Source: Chloroflexota bacterium (GTDB lineage: Bacteria > Chloroflexota > Dehalococcoidia > Lucifugimonadales > Lucifugimonadaceae). Taken from it: a stretch of DNA of 5,634 nucleotides. The translations under genes were made by a program, and so were the position numbers. The DNA is taken from contig PAOV01000008.1 of assembly GCA_002708145.1 (NCBI GenBank), positions 9,822 to 15,455 on the forward strand, given 5' to 3'. The notes under the pieces were generated by a model. The model was not told where the DNA came from. It was given only the letters and a program-made list of their open reading frames with translations, and did not search any database. Shown here one piece after another: positions 1 to 5,436 of this stretch (position 1 is the first letter of the stretch; the number at the start of each line of letters is the position of its first letter).

Positions 1-365
1 TAAATGAAAATACTTATAAAATTATTGGAAAAAAAGAAATACTAAAAATGCCAAAAGATTCGATTCTTATAAATTGTTCACGTGGAGGATTGGTAGACGA
101 AAACGCCGTAGCTGAAGCATTAAAAAATGGGCATCTATTTGGAGCTGGTTTTGATGTATTGGAATTTATTCCACCTCCCAATGATTCTACTTTGTTCAGC
201 CAGGAAAATGTAATCATAACTCCTCATAGTGCTTTTTACTCATTAGAGTCAACACTTGATCTTGAAATAAAAACAGCCAATGAAGTATTGAGAGTACTTA
301 GTGGCAATATGCCAAAAAATATAGTCAATAAAGATGTTCTTGGCAAATCTAGAATAGGATTATGA
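1..365 (+). CDS. D-2-hydroxyacid dehydrogenase, C-terminal part (5' truncated by window)
   Basis: The frame is open from the window edge (first complete codon at 3) to TGA at 363-365, giving 120 visible residues, about the last third of a ~320-residue NAD(P)-dependent D-2-hydroxyacid dehydrogenase (SerA/GhrA/CtBP superfamily). These enzymes reversibly oxidise 2-hydroxyacids to 2-oxoacids in the cytoplasm. Visible landmarks are the end of the Rossmann domain, INCSRGGLVDENAVAEAL, with the catalytic Arg at codon 81-83, then GAGFDV, then ITPHSAFYSLES with the catalytic His at 225-227, then the usual tail ending in NIVN. The HSAFYS stretch resembles the CtBP-like branch. An ATG at 48 is internal and not the start, because family sequence (NENTYKIIGKKEIL) continues upstream. 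Oddity: the residue 29 after the catalytic Arg, normally the catalytic Glu of the EP pair, is Ile (168-170). The stop codon touches the ATG of the next gene, so the two form an operon. Substrate unknown. Confidence 0.9.
   Translation, partial: NENTYKIIGKKEILKMPKDSILINCSRGGLVDENAVAEALKNGHLFGAGFDVLEFIPPPNDSTLFSQENVIITPHSAFYSLESTLDLEIKTANEVLRVLSGNMPKNIVNKDVLGKSRIGL
356..359 (+). promoter_or_regulatory. Shine-Dalgarno inside the dehydrogenase gene, for the TIM-barrel gene
   Basis: AGGA lies six bases before the ATG at 366, within the last codons of the dehydrogenase gene. It fixes the start of the downstream gene and implies translational coupling of the two frames. Confidence 0.7.
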
Positions 366-1190
366 ATGTTTGATTTAGGTTTTTCAACATATGCTATGAA
401 AAAGTTAGATCCTTTTACTGCTATCAATATTATAGCTAATACAGGATACAAATATGTAGAAATTTGTGTAGCCGATGATTGGCCATCATCTCCATTAAAC
501 TTTAATAGGCATAAACAAAAAAAATTATTACAAAACTTAAATGATTTAGGCCTTGTAAGTAATCATACTTTCGGGTTTTTAGATATATGTGATAAATCAG
601 ATAAAAATCTAGATAATATAAAAATGAAATTTGATATGGCAAACGTTTTAAATAACACATCTTCAAAGCCTATATTAACCTCAACGTTAGGTAATTCTGC
701 ACCAAACTGGGAATCCGGAAAGAATGCTATTTGTGAGGAACTATTTAGGGTTGGTGAGTTAGCCTATCAAAATGGAATATTTTTAGCTATTGAACCGCAT
801 GCAGGTACGGATTTTGAGTCGCCTGAAAAAGCATTATGGTTGATTAGAAATGTTAATCATGAAAATATATCTTTGGACTTAGATATATCTCATTTTGTAG
901 TTGAAGGACATAATATGTCTAAATGTTTTGATTTGTGTGCCCAAATTTCATCTGTAATTCATATAAAAGATGGGTATAAGGTTAATAATCAGATTCATTA
1001 TTGTCTTACAGGTGATGGACAGATTAATGTTGAAAAATTCTTTATGCTTATAAAAAATCACCAACTAGAAAAATTCCCTGTTTTTAGTGAAGTAAGCTTG
1101 CAACAATCACTACTAGACATTTATGATCCAGAAGTGGTGGCAAAATATTGCTTTAATGTATTAGATAAAGCAAAAAATAATATAACTTAA
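366..1190 (+). CDS. Sugar phosphate isomerase/epimerase-like TIM-barrel protein
   Basis: This 274-residue protein belongs to the xylose-isomerase-like TIM-barrel family (AP_endonuc_2 fold), which holds sugar epimerases, hydroxypyruvate isomerase-like enzymes, inosose dehydratases and related cytoplasmic enzymes using a divalent metal. The N-terminus MFDLGFSTYA is the usual first strand, followed by GYKYVEIC (28-34). The expected metal ligands are visible at the ends of later strands: Glu143 in AIEPHAG, Asp173 in DLDISH, His199 in VIHIKDG and Glu242 in FSEVS. His176 of the D-x-x-H motif is also present, and LTGDGQI (214-220) is the usual loop. Length is normal and the active site looks intact. 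The ATG directly follows the dehydrogenase stop and has a good Shine-Dalgarno. A 2-hydroxyacid dehydrogenase upstream and a sulfatase opposite suggest a role in sugar or sugar-acid breakdown. The substrate and exact reaction cannot be read from sequence. Confidence 0.88.
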   Translation: MFDLGFSTYAMKKLDPFTAINIIANTGYKYVEICVADDWPSSPLNFNRHKQKKLLQNLNDLGLVSNHTFGFLDICDKSDKNLDNIKMKFDMANVLNNTSSKPILTSTLGNSAPNWESGKNAICEELFRVGELAYQNGIFLAIEPHAGTDFESPEKALWLIRNVNHENISLDLDISHFVVEGHNMSKCFDLCAQISSVIHIKDGYKVNNQIHYCLTGDGQINVEKFFMLIKNHQLEKFPVFSEVSLQQSLLDIYDPEVVAKYCFNVLDKAKNNIT

Positions 1191-2590
1191 AAGTATTTAC
1201 CTTTTCCAGATAATTTTCTAATCATTGATCGACTATTTTGATCGTATACAATTTTATTTCTTAACTTATCAGGATCTCCCCACAGATTAAGTAGTTTCGA
1301 TGATAAATCTTTAATGATGTGTTTGTAATCTGGATTTTTTGATAAATTATTAAATTCATTGGGATCTTCTTTTAGATTGTAGAGTTCTAATTCAACTTTT
1401 TTTCCATGTTCATAAATTAGCTTCCATTTACCTTTACGTACCATACCCAGTGGGTTAACAGTACCATGAGCAAAGTATTAAGAAATAACGAAATCTTCCA
1501 ATGAGTTATCATCACCATTTTTCAAGCAATTAAGTAACGATTGCCCATCATAATCATAGTTGCTTAAATCAATATTTGCAGCATCAAGTATTGTAGGGAA
1601 AATATCAAGGTTTGAAACAGGTTTATCTATTATTTTTGGAATAAAATTTGGAATTACAATTTGTAAAGGAACTTTAGCAGATTCATCATAAAAGCTCATT
1701 TTTCTCCACAACCCGTGTTCACCCAGCATATCTCCATGATCGGATGTATAAATGATAATTGTATTATCAATAAGATTATTTTTCTCAAGAGCATTTACAA
1801 GGTTGCCAATTTTTTCATCTAGAAATGTGCACAAACCATAATATGCAGCAATGGATTTTCTAATTTGAATCTCATCCCAATTATGGTCAAGTCCAAACAT
1901 TTTTCTTAATCTCTTTGAGTGGCTTCCTAATTTTGTATGATCATCAGAAAGATGTTCTGGCATATTTATATTATCTGGGAAATATTTTTCGAAATACTTT
2001 TTAGGGACCTTAAATGGAAAATGGGGTGCTATAAATCCTACACATAATGCAAATGGATTTTTATGTCTATTTTTATCTGATAAAAAATTTATACTTGTTT
2101 TTTCTATTTCGTTATCAGCATCTATCATAGGGCTGCTTCCCGGTCCGGCTTCGTCAATATGATTCCATGGTTTCGAAGCATTACTTATACCTTCGTCCCA
2201 TCTATAATGGTCTAGTGGCTCTGCTATATGTGGGTCATAAGAAAGGTTCTTTTCAAAGCCATGAAGGTTATCTTGCCCTATAAGATGCATTTTACCACTA
2301 AGTACAACTTCATAACCATTGTCACGTAATATATAAGGCCATGTAATTTTATCTGATGGTATTGCTTTTGTGTTATCCCAAATTTCATTTTTTGAAACAT
2401 ACTGTCCAGTCATAAAAGATGCTCTTGAAGGGACACATAGAGGTGAATTACAGTAGTTATTAGTAAAAGTTGTTCCAATACTAGATAATTTGTCCATATT
2501 TGGAGTTTTAATAATTGGATGCCCATAAGCTGAGGAGAACTTAGCAGAGTGCTCATCAGACATTATTATCAAAAAGTTTTTTTGATTCAT
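1187..2590 (-). pseudogene. Type I (formylglycine) sulfatase interrupted by an in-frame TAA
   Basis: Read across one internal stop, this is a complete 467-residue sulfatase of the alkaline phosphatase superfamily, hydrolysing sulfate esters of sugars or small organic molecules. The family motifs are all present: metal-binding SDEH (11-14), CVPSR (Cys52-Arg56, with Thr61-Gly62), where Cys52 would be converted to formylglycine, SGKMH (98-102), APHFPF (188-193), and SDHGDMLGEHGLWRK (283-297) with Asp284/His285. The stop TAA (1478-1480) is codon 371; before it the frame reads EDFVIS, after it YFAHGTVNPLG then MVRKGKWKLIYEHG, exactly where relatives have a Ser-Glu-Tyr motif. A single G-to-T change (GAA to TAA) explains it. 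The remaining 96 codons are open and family-like (ELYNLKEDPNEFNNL). Without readthrough the product loses its C-terminal subdomain but keeps the catalytic residues. No clear N-terminal signal peptide and no Shine-Dalgarno are visible; five ATT triplets precede the ATG. It could also be a sequencing error. The gene converges on the TIM-barrel gene with a four-base overlap. Confidence 0.88.
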
Positions 2591-2605
2591 AATAATAATA
2601 ATAAT
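2591..2605. repeat. Five-unit AAT/ATT triplet repeat abutting the sulfatase start codon
   Basis: Plus strand reads AAT five times; on the minus strand this is (ATT)5 immediately before the sulfatase ATG. It occupies the place where a ribosome binding site would be, and no Shine-Dalgarno is seen there. In DNA this AT-rich the run may be chance. Confidence 0.75.
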
Positions 2606-2679
2606 CTACAAAATAGGTAAAAGAAATAGTTCAATTACAATTTTGAATCGGGACAAATTTTCTATTAGTCTAACAAATT

Positions 2680-2859
2680 TTAATTTCTTGGATGAGATTC
2701 TCTCCGTTTATGTAGTAAAGGCGAGGGGGAATATATTTCTGAAATATCAGTGTTGTGAAGTGAAACATAATCACCAAGCAATTTTCCTTGTTCAATTTCT
2801 TCGAATGAAGCAATATACGTGTAGACAAAATTTTTGAAATTTTTTATAACATTAGACAT
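2680..2859 (-). CDS. Small hypothetical protein, 59 residues
   Basis: An open frame of 60 codons with ATG at 2859-2857 and TAA at 2682-2680. An in-frame TAA sits directly upstream of the ATG, so this is the most upstream possible start. Evidence that it is real: an AAGGA motif 13 bases upstream, protein-like composition in otherwise non-coding AT-rich DNA, local GC clearly higher than its flanks, and runs such as ASFEEIEQGKLLGDYVSL. The product starts MSNVIKNFKNFVYTYIASF, has an acidic middle and ends in a basic, His-containing tail (LLHKRRESHPRN). There is no membrane helix, signal peptide or Cys. I recognise no family and assign no function. It lies between the nickel-type transporter (205 bases upstream) and the sulfatase (89 bases downstream), all on the minus strand, with its own likely promoter region. 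The opposite strand carries an overlapping TTG-started frame (2643-2837) that I judge to be its shadow. Confidence 0.65.
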   Translation of the reverse strand: MSNVIKNFKNFVYTYIASFEEIEQGKLLGDYVSLHNTDISEIYSPSPLLHKRRESHPRN

Positions 2860-2872
2860 TTATTAATTTGGT

Positions 2873-2877
2873 TCCTT
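2873..2877 (-). promoter_or_regulatory. Shine-Dalgarno-like AAGGA for the 59-residue gene
   Basis: The minus strand reads AAGGA here, 13 bases before the ATG. The spacing is longer than ideal, but it is the only purine-rich motif in the surrounding AT-rich leader. Confidence 0.5.
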
Positions 2878-2903
2878 TCATACTTATAAATTTATATATA
2901 TTT

Positions 2904-2909
2904 ATTATA
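2904..2909 (-). promoter_or_regulatory. Possible -10 element (TATAAT) for the 59-residue gene
   Basis: A perfect TATAAT on the minus strand, 44 bases before the ATG. No convincing TTGACA-like -35 lies at 16-18 bases, and a TATAAT is not rare in such AT-rich sequence. A TTCACA at 2924-2919 could alternatively pair with TATATA at 2900-2895 (18-base spacer). Confidence 0.25.
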
Positions 2910-2929
2910 ATACAAATTTGTGAAAAAAG

Positions 2930-2942
2930 TACGAAATTCGTA
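2930..2942. repeat. 13-base palindrome TACGAA-A-TTCGTA
   Basis: Two perfect six-base half-sites separated by one base, in the 205-base spacer between the transporter stop and the 59-residue gene. It lies 70 bases upstream of that gene's ATG, just upstream of the candidate promoter, which is a sensible operator position. Its first ten bases recur at 3001-3010. Confidence 0.55.
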
Positions 2943-3000
2943 TTAAATTATGGTTATTTAACATATTATTAACAAATACTTCAATAAATAATAGCGTAAT

Positions 3001-3010
3001 TACGAAATTC
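3001..3010. repeat. Second copy of TACGAAATTC
   Basis: Exact ten-base match to the left part of the palindrome at 2930-2942, starting 71 bases further on. The right arm is degenerate here (continues ATAATT, not GTATT). The rest of the 2860-3064 spacer is AT-rich sequence in which I see no gene and no convincing terminator. Confidence 0.5.
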
Positions 3011-3064
3011 ATAATTATTAAATGTTTATATGGTGTTAATTATACTTAGGGTTCTTTTTTTATA

Positions 3065-3820
3065 CTAATACCATAAAAAAGAAGTAAAATTAGTGCCGAT
3101 TATTATATCTGATAATAATATTAGACCTAAAAATACACTTACTGCACCTAATATATTAGTGATGAAAATCATGGTTTTTGCTGAGTCAATTTGCCTTAAT
3201 GGTGCGAAAAATATTATTGATATAAAGCTCATTGAAAATATACTCCCTATGGAAAAAAATATAAGAAATGTAATACCTTGGAAAAAACTTGATTGATTGG
3301 GTAATAAAACAAGCATTAATGCTCCAGTGCCTGCTAATCCATGTAATATGCCTATAAAAAAAGACTTAGGCCTTATAAAAGGGAGTATATTAAAAAAATA
3401 ATGACTTTCTTCATGATTTTTATTTTTTCTTTCTTTTTTTATATGAGAAGTATGTATGACATTTTTTTTATTATTGTGGGTATGGATATAATTGCCTTGA
3501 CGAATATTTCTTATAATAATTTGAAGTCCTAAAAATATGAGCATAAATCCCACTAAAATTTCAAAAAAATTCGATAAATTGTTTATATTGTTCAATAATT
3601 GATCTTTTAGGATTAGAATAATTGAGCCAAGCAATAGTAATGGTAATGAATGGCCTAGCCCCCAGGAAATGCCTACCCAGATTATGTTAAATAGCTTGTT
3701 GTTAGTATTCTTAATTGTTGCAATTGCAATAACATGGTCTCCTTCAAGTGCGTGTTTGAAACCAATTAGGATTCCTAAGAATATAGCTGATGTAAATGTT
3801 AAATTATTGTCAATAGTCAT
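3065..3820 (-). CDS. Nickel/cobalt transporter-like membrane protein (NiCoT/UreH superfamily)
   Basis: This 251-residue inner-membrane protein probably imports or exports Ni2+ or Co2+. Six hydrophobic segments are visible at about 10-35, 45-72, 84-104, 153-175, 182-206 and 216-241. The first holds the family signature HX4DH (His23-Ala-Leu-Glu-Gly-Asp28-His29), which forms the metal selectivity site in NiCoT-type carriers. WGLGHS (53-58) and the repeat-like GILHGLAGTGALML (157-170, His160) match the second half of the superfamily. The loop between helices 3 and 4 (112-140) is polar, basic and His-rich (His113, 115, 123, 126, 136, 140), a probable metal-binding loop. With only six helices it resembles the UreH/HupE-like branch more than the eight-helix NixA/HoxN type. 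No urease, hydrogenase or other nickel enzyme gene is in the window, so the metal is an inference. The start at 3820 has no visible Shine-Dalgarno. It is divergent from the neighbouring dehydrogenase gene. Confidence 0.82.
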   Translation of the reverse strand: MTIDNNLTFTSAIFLGILIGFKHALEGDHVIAIATIKNTNNKLFNIIWVGISWGLGHSLPLLLLGSIILILKDQLLNNINNLSNFFEILVGFMLIFLGLQIIIRNIRQGNYIHTHNNKKNVIHTSHIKKERKNKNHEESHYFFNILPFIRPKSFFIGILHGLAGTGALMLVLLPNQSSFFQGITFLIFFSIGSIFSMSFISIIFFAPLRQIDSAKTMIFITNILGAVSVFLGLILLSDIIIGTNFTSFLWY

Positions 3821-3892
3821 GTTAAATAAATTGCATATTAAATAATTTTATATATTAATATATATAAATAGAATATTATTTGGACATAATTT
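3821..3892. promoter_or_regulatory. Divergent promoter region with a central 16-base palindrome
   Basis: The 72 bases between the two divergent start codons must hold both promoters. They are almost pure A/T, so individual -10 and -35 elements cannot be picked with confidence. A perfect 16-base palindrome, TATATATTAATATATA (3849-3864), lies exactly at the midpoint (3856.5) of the gap. No Shine-Dalgarno is clear for either gene; a weak GGA (3882-3884) lies eight bases before the ATG at 3893. Confidence 0.5.
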
Positions 3893-4972
3893 ATGGAAAA
3901 AGTTAAGATATTAGTTTTACCTGGTGACGGTATTGGGCCGGAGATAGTTGATAGTGCTAAGGATATTATTTTTTGTCTAAAAGATTTATTTGGAATCAAA
4001 TTTGAATTATCCTATTATGATATTGGATTCAAAGCACTTAAGGAAAAAGGTACAACTTTCCCCACTGAAATTTTGAATTTAGCACAAAAATTTCACGGGC
4101 TTATACTTGGACCTGTATCACATCTTGATTATCCTTTACCTGAAAAAGGAGGTATTAATCCATCAGGAGAAATAGTTACTAAATTGGATCTATTTGCAAA
4201 CCTTCGTCCTGCTAAATCAAGAAAAGGTATACAGACCAAAAATAGTAAATTTATAGATCTTCTGATAGTTAGGCAAAGAACTGAAGGTTTTTATCCTGAT
4301 AGAAATATGTATTTTGGTTCAGGCGAATATATGCCTACACCCGATATAGCTTTATCTACTAGAAAAATCACAAGATTTGAATCGGAAAGAATAGCAAAGG
4401 TTGCTTTTGATCAAGCAATGATTAGAAATAAGAAAGTAACAGCTGTTCATAAGGCTAATGTATTTAGAATATCAGATGGATTGTTTCTTGAAGCAGTCCG
4501 TAATATTAGAAAAAGTTTTCCTGATATAAATTACAATGAAGAACTTGTTGATGCTACAGCTGCAAATCTAATTCGTAATTCAGATTTTTACGACGTAATT
4601 GTTACAACTAATATGTTCGGTGATATTCTTTCTGATGAGGCTTCGGAAATATCTGGAAGTTTAGGAATTGCCCCTTCTATAAATTTTGGTGAAAAATTAG
4701 TCGTCGCTCAAGCCCAACATGGATCAGCACCAGATATTGCAGGTAAAAATATTGCTAATCCATCTTCAATAATTTTATCTGTAGGTATGATGTTTTATTG
4801 GATTGGACTTAAATATAATGAAAAAAAGCTCATTGACTGTTCTAGATTAATTGATAAATCTATAGATTTAATTTTAAATGATAAAAAATTACGAACAAAA
4901 GACTTAGGTGGAAAACTTTCAACAAAAGAGTTTACTAAAAATTTAATTAGTGTTATATCTAATAATAAATAA
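3893..4972 (+). CDS. Isocitrate/isopropylmalate dehydrogenase family enzyme
   Basis: A full-length 359-residue beta-decarboxylating dehydrogenase, cytoplasmic, normally oxidising a (2R,3S)-2-hydroxyacid such as isocitrate, 3-isopropylmalate, homoisocitrate or tartrate with NAD(P)+ and Mg2+/Mn2+. Landmarks in order: LPGDGIGPEIV (9-19), FANLRP with Arg105, VRQRTEGFY with Arg127 and catalytic Tyr134, HKANV with catalytic Lys187, metal-ligand Asp220, TNMFGDILSDEASEISGSLG with Asp244 and Asp248, and the nucleotide loop HGSAPDIAGKNIANP (276-290) with an Asp-containing pattern typical of NAD-dependent members. The TEGFY form and the PTPDIALSTRKITR stretch (148-161) fit neither plain IPMDH nor plain IDH, so I do not assign leuB or icd. 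Val95 occupies the place of a substrate-binding Arg (Arg94 in Thermus IPMDH). No leuA/C/D or aconitase is adjacent, which argues against leucine biosynthesis. It stands alone on its strand, 105 bases before the PII gene. Confidence 0.88.
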   Translation: MEKVKILVLPGDGIGPEIVDSAKDIIFCLKDLFGIKFELSYYDIGFKALKEKGTTFPTEILNLAQKFHGLILGPVSHLDYPLPEKGGINPSGEIVTKLDLFANLRPAKSRKGIQTKNSKFIDLLIVRQRTEGFYPDRNMYFGSGEYMPTPDIALSTRKITRFESERIAKVAFDQAMIRNKKVTAVHKANVFRISDGLFLEAVRNIRKSFPDINYNEELVDATAANLIRNSDFYDVIVTTNMFGDILSDEASEISGSLGIAPSINFGEKLVVAQAQHGSAPDIAGKNIANPSSIILSVGMMFYWIGLKYNEKKLIDCSRLIDKSIDLILNDKKLRTKDLGGKLSTKEFTKNLISVISNNK

Positions 4973-4982
4973 AACAAAAAAA

Positions 4983-5034
4983 TTAGTTATTTAATATTTA
5001 TGAAACATAAATTTAATTATTATGAAATAACTAA
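4983..5034. repeat. Nested inverted repeats between the dehydrogenase and PII genes
   Basis: Perfect ten-base arms TTAGTTATTT (4983-4992) and AAATAACTAA (5025-5034) enclose 32 bases. Inside these lies a second hairpin, ATTTATG-AAA-CATAAAT (4996-5012), with a seven-base stem and three-base loop. Both stems are AT-rich and would be weak in RNA, and no U-tract follows, so a strong intrinsic terminator is unlikely. A PII leader structure or protein-binding half-sites are alternatives. Confidence 0.5.
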
Positions 5035-5066
5035 AGTCTAAAATAATAATAATTAAAAATTTCTTT

Positions 5067-5071
5067 AGGAG
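5067..5071 (+). promoter_or_regulatory. Strong Shine-Dalgarno AGGAG for the PII gene
   Basis: AGGAG with a six-base spacer to the ATG at 5078 is the best ribosome binding site in the window and suggests high translation. It settles the PII start. Confidence 0.75.
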
Positions 5072-5077
5072 TAAAAT

Positions 5078-5431
5078 ATGGTAAAAATAGAAGCAATCAT
5101 CAGACCAGAAAAAATGAATGCAGTTATTGATGCTGTCACTGAAGCTGGAGCAACTGGATATCATGTTGTTAATGTTACCGGTAAAGGGACTCAGCAGGGA
5201 GTTGAAGTTATGACAGGTAGAGGCACAACAATGACAACCAGAGCAGCATTGCCAAAAACTTTATTATCACTAGTTGTAGATGATGAAAAAAAAGAATCTG
5301 TTGTTGACGCTATAATTGAATCTGCAAAATCTGGTAAAGATGGTCAAATTGGTGATGGAAAAATTTTTGTTTCACCAGTATCAGAAGTTATAAGAGTGCG
5401 AACAGGCGAAACTAATGGATCTGCTCTTTAA
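5078..5431 (+). CDS. PII family nitrogen/energy signalling protein, variant T-loop
   Basis: A 117-residue PII protein, a homotrimeric cytoplasmic sensor that binds ATP/ADP and 2-oxoglutarate and controls partners such as ammonium channels, glutamine synthetase regulators or transcription factors. The start KIEAIIRPEKMNAVIDAV matches GlnB strand and helix 1. Conserved ligand residues are Gln39, Lys60 (GlnB Lys58), Lys87 (Lys85), GDGKIF (92-97) and IRVRTGE with Arg106 and Arg108. Relative to 112-residue GlnB it has two extra residues in the T-loop and three (Asp-Gly-Gln, 88-90) in the B-loop. The T-loop (about 37-57) has TGRGTTMTTRAALPK in place of the YRGAEY uridylylation motif. It has no tyrosine, but several Thr that could be modified. 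GC and codon use look somewhat richer than its neighbours, as for a well-expressed gene. No amtB or glnA is adjacent. YaaA follows five bases on. I do not choose between glnB and glnK. Confidence 0.92.
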   Translation: MVKIEAIIRPEKMNAVIDAVTEAGATGYHVVNVTGKGTQQGVEVMTGRGTTMTTRAALPKTLLSLVVDDEKKESVVDAIIESAKSGKDGQIGDGKIFVSPVSEVIRVRTGETNGSAL

Positions 5432-5436
5432 GTTTT

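Noticed and set aside
48..50. ATG at 48 as the start of a short dehydrogenase gene
   Set aside because: Family-like sequence continues upstream in frame to the window edge; the gene is cut by the window.
1187..1444. Separate 85-residue gene starting at the internal ATG
   Set aside because: The sequence is the normal sulfatase C-terminus, in frame with the upstream part, with 11 family-like codons before this ATG and no ribosome binding site.
1478..1480. Recoding of TAA as a sense codon
   Set aside because: All other genes with a visible end in the window except the first use TAA as their normal stop, so it cannot be generally reassigned.
2643..2837. 64-residue plus-strand frame with TTG start
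   Set aside because: It overlaps the minus-strand 59-residue frame almost completely, starts at TTG without a Shine-Dalgarno and has a less protein-like composition, so it is best seen as a shadow.
3052..3083. Inverted repeat TTCTTTTTT(T)A / TAAAAAAGAA across the transporter stop as a terminator
   Set aside because: The arms are just homopolymer-like A and T runs with one G-C pair, and no U-tract follows the stem on the minus strand.
3093..3296. Plus-strand frame inside the transporter gene, and similar antisense frames at 14-217, 236-451 and 4795-4977
   Set aside because: Each lies within a gene with clear family motifs on the other strand and shows no motifs or ribosome binding site of its own.
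5415..5417. ATG near the end of PII as the YaaA start
   Set aside because: It is out of frame with the PPSEGK-coding frame, and that frame has a TAA at 5413-5415.
5078..5431. Classical glnK-amtB or glnB-glnA operon
   Set aside because: Neither neighbour is an ammonium channel or glutamine synthetase; upstream is a decarboxylating dehydrogenase and downstream is YaaA.
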